DNA of 64,000 bases from Arion vulgaris (Eukaryota > Mollusca > Gastropoda > Stylommatophora > Arionidae): the NCBI GenBank assembly GCA_020796225.1, contig CM036758.1, forward strand, positions 60,909,274-60,973,273, written 5' to 3'. Positions 56,501 through 59,500 of this stretch are shown one piece after another. Both the position numbers and the translations under genes were made by a program. The notes below the pieces were generated by a model. The model was not told the origin of the DNA. It searched no databases and saw nothing but the letters and a program-made list of their open reading frames with translations. Numbering within the stretch: the first letter of the stretch is position 1; each line of letters begins with the position of its first letter.

Positions 56501-59500
56501 ACCCTGGAATTTCCACAGCACAGGATCATTAGCACAATGTTCTATCAACTTTGATATCATCGACCATATGTCTACTTTATATGTTGTAACATAATATGTT
56601 TAGGTAGTTATTACTTGAACTAATAAAACATAAATAACATACAAGTTTAATATTATCCATAATTTTTCTATAGGTGTGGTTTGATCGACGAACCAACTAT
56701 ACCCGTTCTTTGGCAGTTATGTCTATGGTTGGATATGTGTTAGGTCTCGGTGATAGGTAAGCATATGAAAAAGTGTACAGAGGTAATTAGGCTAGAGATA
56801 CCTCATTGTCAATATGTTCTCTCTTTCTGTTTGTTTATCACGATAGGTAGGGGTTAGTGAACTTGCTTTGTAGGCGCATGGCTTCAGGATCAAATTCCAC
56901 AGTTGTAGGGAATGTTTTAGATCATATAGCTGGCAGGTTGACCATTCTTGCCCGTGTGTTGCCAGGGCTCACATGGGGAGCAAAGAATAGTAACACTATG
57001 ACCTACAAGGCATGCCGTAAGAGGTGACTGAGTTAGGAGCCTAGGGAAGCTACACTAGTAAATAAAAAGTGTAGCAGAAATCAGATGTGCACAATGTACA
57101 ATCGCTCTTAGGCTCGGATCACATATGAATCACAAAGAGTGGTTAACAAGTGGTGGATATGGAGCATTCAAAGACAAAGAAGTAAAGTAAAAGCGACCGG
57201 TGTAATGTTGACCACATTATCATCATCATGTGTCACTGGTCAAAGAAAAATGCAATCCTAACACACTTATTCCTCATTGTGTCGTTTGAAAAGTTTTTTT
57301 TTTTTTTTTTACTTTACTTACTCAAAGGTGTTGTTTGTTTAGTTTGCTGACAAGTTTGATACTAAAGCTGAAGAATTGACTTCATTGCACCGGGTTTCAC
57401 TCCATATGACTCAGTCCCACTCAGTAGACATGGTGCGCCACCTGCAGAGAGTATTGCACAAAGCATGAACTCCATAGCTTCTGCAACAATCCTAGGGGTC
57501 TCTGATAAAATGCATTTCTAAACAGAACAACCTGGTCCAGACTTGAACCAATGACTTTCAGAATGCAAGGCAAAGGCTTAACGACTTACTATTACCAGCT
57601 ACCAGTGACAGAAATACCACAGTTTATTGATAACTTTCGTCTTGTATTCCAGCTTACTTTGTCAGACAGTAGTGATGTAGCTTGTTTCCATGGCCACCAC
57701 ATGGAAGTGGAACAGGGTCTGACATCTTACCCTGATGTTTCTAATCTTGTTCACCAAGTTTTTCAGAACCACAGTTAAATCAACTGTGATCGTTAACAAA
57801 CTAAAATATTGTCATAATATTTATGTGTAATTAATTTTAAAATTAAAATTATATTCCTCTCGTGCCGTTACATGTTACATAGCGTATGTAAGCAATTTCT
57901 CCATACCATTCTATCCTGGGAAACTTATTCAATCTCTTTTATGGAATGATGTTGATATTTCTCGCCTCTCTCAGTAAAATTTGTTTCAGGGTTTTCCTAA
58001 GGCATTCTTTCTTTCTTGAACCTGTAGCCTCTCCCTTCAATGTCTACTTTGTAATTTTTTGATCATGTCGTCTCAGAATATGCCCAACATATCTCCATCT
58101 TCTCTTTTACAGTTGTTATTAGTGGTTGACTAGACATTTTATCTTTTATAAAATGCTATACAAACAATATTTGTGTTTTTCTAGGCATCCATCCAACTTG
58201 ATGTTAGACCGGATCAGTGGCAAAATTATCCACATTGACTTTGGTGACTGTTTCGAGGTGGCCATGGTGAGAGAGAAGTACCCAGAGAAGATTCCTTTCA
58301 GGCTGACTCGCATGCTTATCAATGCCATGGAGGTGAGGAAGTTTAGTTTAGTCGTCGGATCATCAACACTGCACATCGAACCAATTAGTCCATAAATGCT
58401 CAGATCTCCTTTTCAGTATGTCTCTCAGTGTGCGGCAACTAACAACACCAGTTCTTAGTTTAGTTTAGTCATCGGATCATCAACACTGCACATCGAACCA
58501 ATTAGTCCATAAATTCTCAGATCTCCTCCTCAGTATGTCTCTCAGTGTGCGGCAACTAACAACACCAGTTCTTAGTTTAGTTTAGTTATCGGATCATCAA
58601 CACTGCACATCGAACCAATTAGTCCATAAATGCTCAGATCTCCTCTTCGGTATGTCTCTCAGTGTGCGGCAACTAACAACACCAGTTCTTAGTTTAGTTT
58701 AGTCATCGGATCATCAACACTGCACATCGAACCAATTAGTCCATAAATTCTCAGATCTCCTCCTCAGTATGTCTCTCAGTGTGCGCACAACAACACCAGT
58801 TCTTAGTTTAGTTTAGTCATCGGATCATCAACACTGCACATCGAACCAATTAGTCCATAAATTCTCAGATCTCCTCCTCAGTATGTCTCTCAGTGTGCGG
58901 CAACTAACAACACCAGTTCTTAGTTTAGTTTAGTCATCGGATCATCAACACTGCACATCGAACCAATTAGTCCATAAATGCTCAGATCTCCTCTTCAGTA
59001 TGTCTCTCAGTGTGCGGCAACTAACAACACCAGTTCTTAGTTTAGTTTAGTCATCGGATCATCAACACTGCACATCGAACCAATTAGTCCATAAATTCTC
59101 AGATCTCCTCCTCAGTATGTCTCTCAGCATGTGGTGACTAACCACACCGGTTCTTTGTTGGTTTACTATTCTTCTTTAACTTTTAGTACGGTGCTCTTGT
59201 CTAACTACACCACATTTAACTTTGGATTCTTACAGTCTGGTTAGGGTTGTCAATTCACCACTATTACTTGAATCATTTACATGTCCTCTGTCCCTTAGGA
59301 AATTTAGAATATTCATCATCATCAAGTTGCGTATCCTTTATAAGACGTTGCTCTCTTTGCAGCACATCTGAAATTCACTCTGTCTCTTGCCAGTTCACCC
59401 ACTTCGCAGATGGTCATGTTCATGGTTTCTTTAATATCTTGTAGCCATCTTCTTCTTGGTCTGCCTCTGCGTCCTGGGACCCTGCCTTCTAGTATTGTTC

